Of a DNA stretch of 8,183 bases, positions 6,581-8,183 are shown piece after piece. The stretch comes from Candidatus Pacearchaeota archaeon (GTDB taxonomy: Archaea; Nanoarchaeota; Nanoarchaeia; Pacearchaeales; GW2011-AR1), in the NCBI GenBank assembly GCA_002690445.1, contig NZER01000484.1:1-8183 (forward strand), in the 5' to 3' direction. The notes below the pieces were generated by a model that saw only the letters and a program-made list of their open reading frames with translations, did not search any database and was not told the DNA's origin. How positions within the stretch are numbered: the first letter of the stretch is position 1; each line of letters begins with the position of its first letter. A program made the position numbers and the translations under genes.

Positions 6581-7393
6581 ATGGCGATAGACGGTATTCC
6601 TGGTTTGGAGGGAAAGGTTGATATGGTGATGCCCGATCCTGGCGTTCAGGAGGCTTCTGCAACGATAGTACCGGAGAGTTCTCCGCCCCCTGTCGAGGTT
6701 GAATTGTCTCCGCAACAACAGATCGATGCGTTGACCAAGAGACTTGATGATGGCGAACAGGCTCTTTTGAAGAGCCAGAATGATTACAACGCCATGAAGG
6801 GCCGGCATGATAAGTTGGCCTCGGCTGCCCGTTCTAACGATGACATTGTTGACAGTGTTGCCGGCCTGAGCGATACGGTTGCCGCAGTTCTCAAGCATAT
6901 CGGCCGTGGTGACGATGAGGCTTTTGCCGCCGATTTAGGGCGTGTTGAGGCTGAACGTCAAAACAGGAAGGAAGGTACGGCTTTCGAGCGGTCCATTGAG
7001 GAGATTCGGCTTGATGTCGATGATGCTCTGGCGGATACCGGCATCGATCTTCGTACTGATCCTGACCTTGAAGATTTCAGGGCTCTCTGGACCGAGGCTT
7101 ACAATCAGAAGGATATCGGGGCTATGTATCGGGCCCAGGCGGAATTGTTCCGCGTGCTCAGGCGTCATGCCAGGGCGGCCCAGAGACAGCTTCAGGATGC
7201 TACTGATAGTGAGAAGGAACGAATCCGTCGTTCGGCTTTAGAAGAGGCCGGTGTTAACGATATAGACGGTGGTAATGGAGCAGCCTCAGGGGAATTATCC
7301 GCTGATGCCCTCTTCGCGCGTGATGTTAACTCGGTACCTTTCGGTGATCTACAGAAACATAAGGATCAGTTGATTCGCGCAATGCGTCGCTGA
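6581..7393 (+). CDS. Capsid scaffold-like protein
   Basis: A 270-residue acidic, highly charged protein directly before the major capsid gene, the usual place of a scaffold in tailed phages. Residues about 1-45 are Pro-rich and probably disordered. Residues about 46-85 look like a coiled coil (Gln, Leu, Lys, Glu, Arg). Residues about 85-215 are mostly charged helix. The last 25 residues end in a short basic helix (K-D-Q-L-I-R-A-M-R-R), like the basic C-terminal capsid-binding helix of known scaffolds such as that of P22. No Cys, no membrane segment and no protease motif are visible, so a fused prohead protease is unlikely. The start M-A-I-D-G-I-P-G-L-E-G resembles the start of the giant protein. 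Unlike the giant gene, it uses TTA, CTA and TCA codons (five in 270). It is separated from the capsid gene by 24 nt and probably co-transcribed with it. The function is assigned from position and composition. Confidence 0.82.
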   Translation: MAIDGIPGLEGKVDMVMPDPGVQEASATIVPESSPPPVEVELSPQQQIDALTKRLDDGEQALLKSQNDYNAMKGRHDKLASAARSNDDIVDSVAGLSDTVAAVLKHIGRGDDEAFAADLGRVEAERQNRKEGTAFERSIEEIRLDVDDALADTGIDLRTDPDLEDFRALWTEAYNQKDIGAMYRAQAELFRVLRRHARAAQRQLQDATDSEKERIRRSALEEAGVNDIDGGNGAASGELSADALFARDVNSVPFGDLQKHKDQLIRAMRR

Positions 7394-7403
7394 TCGTACA
7401 TAT

Positions 7404-7409
7404 GGAGGT
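7404..7409 (+). promoter_or_regulatory. Ribosome binding site GGAGGT for the capsid gene
   Basis: GGAGGT lies 8 nt before the ATG at 7418, in the 24-nt gap after the scaffold stop. It supports that start; the nearby ATG at 7402 is out of frame and overlaps this site. Confidence 0.85.
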
Positions 7410-7417
7410 AACTTGTC

Positions 7418-8183
7418 ATGGCTGACATGACCGGTACAACGATGGCCACCTGGCTTCCTGAGCAATGGAGCCAACTTGCCACTATTACTTATCGCTCAAA
7501 TACTGTCATCTGGCCTTTGCTCGATCGTCGTTGGGAGCCTGAGCTCCCTGCCGGTCGTGGTGATACGGTCAATATACCCAGTTTTACTCAGAATACTTCT
7601 GCTACTGCCCGATCTACCTTTGGTACTGGTGCGTCGTTGACTTTTGACGCCGTTACCGAGTCCCAGGTTCAACTTGTCGTTAACCAGTTGGCTTACAAGG
7701 CCTTCAGGATTCCAGTTGAGATGGCGGTCCAGACTATGCCGAACTATGTCAGTCTGTTGACTGATGGTATTGGTGAGGCAATCGCGCTGAAGATGGATTC
7801 TGATGTCGCCGGTGATGGCAGCAATGGTTTCGATGCCTTTACAGCTATCGGTACTGATGGTGTTGATGTTACTGATGATGTGATCCTGGCAGCGGAGACC
7901 AATCTCAATGATCAATTTGCTCCTATGACTGATCGTTTTGCTGTGATTTCTCCTGCGACCAGGGCTTCTCTGATGAAGATCGATACCTACAGGAATAGCC
8001 TTTACGGCGGGTCTGTGGGCAATATGGACGGGTCTAAGGGCGCAGGCTATCTAGGCCAGATTTATTCGATGGATTTCTACATGTCGGGTACCCTGGAGGA
8101 TGGGGTATCCCCAGGGTGTGAGCCGCCGTCAGCAGCTCGCCTCCGTCCAACCCCCTGTTGTCCCATCCCCACGTCAAGGTCGG
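7418..8183 (+). CDS. Major capsid protein, HK97-fold type, 3'-truncated
   Basis: The frame runs from ATG 7418 to the window end without a stop (255 codons visible). The first ~228 residues look like a tailed-phage major coat protein of the HK97 fold, probably the P22-coat-like group. The N-terminus has W-L-P-E-Q-W-S and then a region around R-S-N-T-V-I. G-D-T-V-N-I-P (about 48-54) is followed by a beta-rich stretch. A helical segment with E-A-I-A-L-K-M-D-S-D lies at about 119-128. D-R-F-A-V-I-S-P (about 172-179) comes before A-S-L-M-K-I-D, then a G-Y-L-G-Q-I-Y-S-M-D-F-Y-M-S strand (about 209-222). These are typical of such coats, and the gene directly follows a scaffold gene. Normal coats of this kind continue for roughly 100 more residues. 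From about residue 229 the sequence becomes Pro/Cys-rich and does not look like capsid protein; that part may be foreign DNA (see findings). The first 233 residues contain no Cys, then three occur within 15 residues. Confidence 0.87.
   Translation, partial: MADMTGTTMATWLPEQWSQLATITYRSNTVIWPLLDRRWEPELPAGRGDTVNIPSFTQNTSATARSTFGTGASLTFDAVTESQVQLVVNQLAYKAFRIPVEMAVQTMPNYVSLLTDGIGEAIALKMDSDVAGDGSNGFDAFTAIGTDGVDVTDDVILAAETNLNDQFAPMTDRFAVISPATRASLMKIDTYRNSLYGGSVGNMDGSKGAGYLGQIYSMDFYMSGTLEDGVSPGCEPPSAARLRPTPCCPIPTSRS
8090..8117. repeat. Inverted repeat at the compositional breakpoint
   Basis: ACCCTGG (8090-8096) is the exact reverse complement of CCAGGGT (8111-8117), with a 14-nt loop. A smaller palindrome GGGGTATCCCC (8102-8112) overlaps the loop and the second arm. 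No T-run follows, so it is not a terminator, and it lies inside the capsid reading frame. Composition changes right here, which makes it a plausible junction of a chimeric molecule. Confidence 0.5.

Noticed and set aside
6423..6898. Two minus-strand open frames across the terminator and the scaffold start
   Set aside because: They run through the terminator stem, Shine-Dalgarno and scaffold gene, and lack ribosome binding sites and recognisable protein features.
7496..7915. Antisense open frame opposite the capsid gene
   Set aside because: Shadow of the capsid frame; it begins inside the coat gene and shows no domain of its own.
8096..8183. A minus-strand gene end in the C-rich tail
   Set aside because: Several frames are open on both strands over these ~85 bases, so length alone is no evidence; no start, stop or known motif decides between them.

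Overview
This window looks like a fragment of the head/structural module of an uncultured tailed double-stranded DNA bacteriophage (Caudoviricetes). The evidence is a plus-strand block of tightly packed genes with overlapping stop/start codons and strong AGGAGG-type ribosome binding sites. A scaffold-like acidic coiled-coil protein sits directly before a HK97-fold-type major capsid protein, and there is a small Com-like zinc-finger protein of a kind known from Mu-like phages. The host is a bacterium with a canonical anti-Shine-Dalgarno; nothing here identifies it further. Neither window edge is a gene boundary: the first gene is open at the 5' side and the capsid gene is open at the 3' side.

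Layout, all on the plus strand. (1) 1-942: the 3' part of an Ala-rich, coiled-coil-rich hypothetical protein. (2) 942-6320: one giant gene (1,792 aa) joined to gene 1 by a TGATG overlap. Its shape is that of a large phage virion/ejection or polyvalent-type protein: hydrophobic patches, a possible winged-helix segment, a long charged coiled coil and a charged helical C-terminus. (3) 6317-6469: a 50-aa Com-like Cys4 protein, coupled to gene 2 by a GTGA overlap. (4) 6470-6580: a 111-nt gap with a convincing rho-independent terminator (6506-6541), preceded by a promoter-like TTGACA-17-TAGACT that overlaps the end of gene 3. (5) 6581-7393: a scaffold-like protein with a near-perfect Shine-Dalgarno. 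(6) 7418 to the window end: the major capsid protein, incomplete.

Genes 1-3 appear to form one translationally coupled unit that ends at the terminator. Scaffold and capsid form the next unit. The likely job of the second unit is procapsid assembly. Genes 1 and 2 are candidates for proteins packaged in, or ejected from, the head; this is inferred from position and composition, not from a recognised catalytic domain.

Four things deserve attention. A short PGLE-type motif recurs near the N-termini of the giant protein and of the scaffold. The giant gene almost completely lacks TTA, CTA and TCA codons, unlike its neighbours, and this creates very long phantom antisense frames. A promoter-like sequence lies directly before the terminator. 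Finally, composition and protein character change abruptly in the last ~80 bases, right at an inverted repeat, which may be an assembly or amplification chimera. I see no wholly new system that can be proven from sequence alone.
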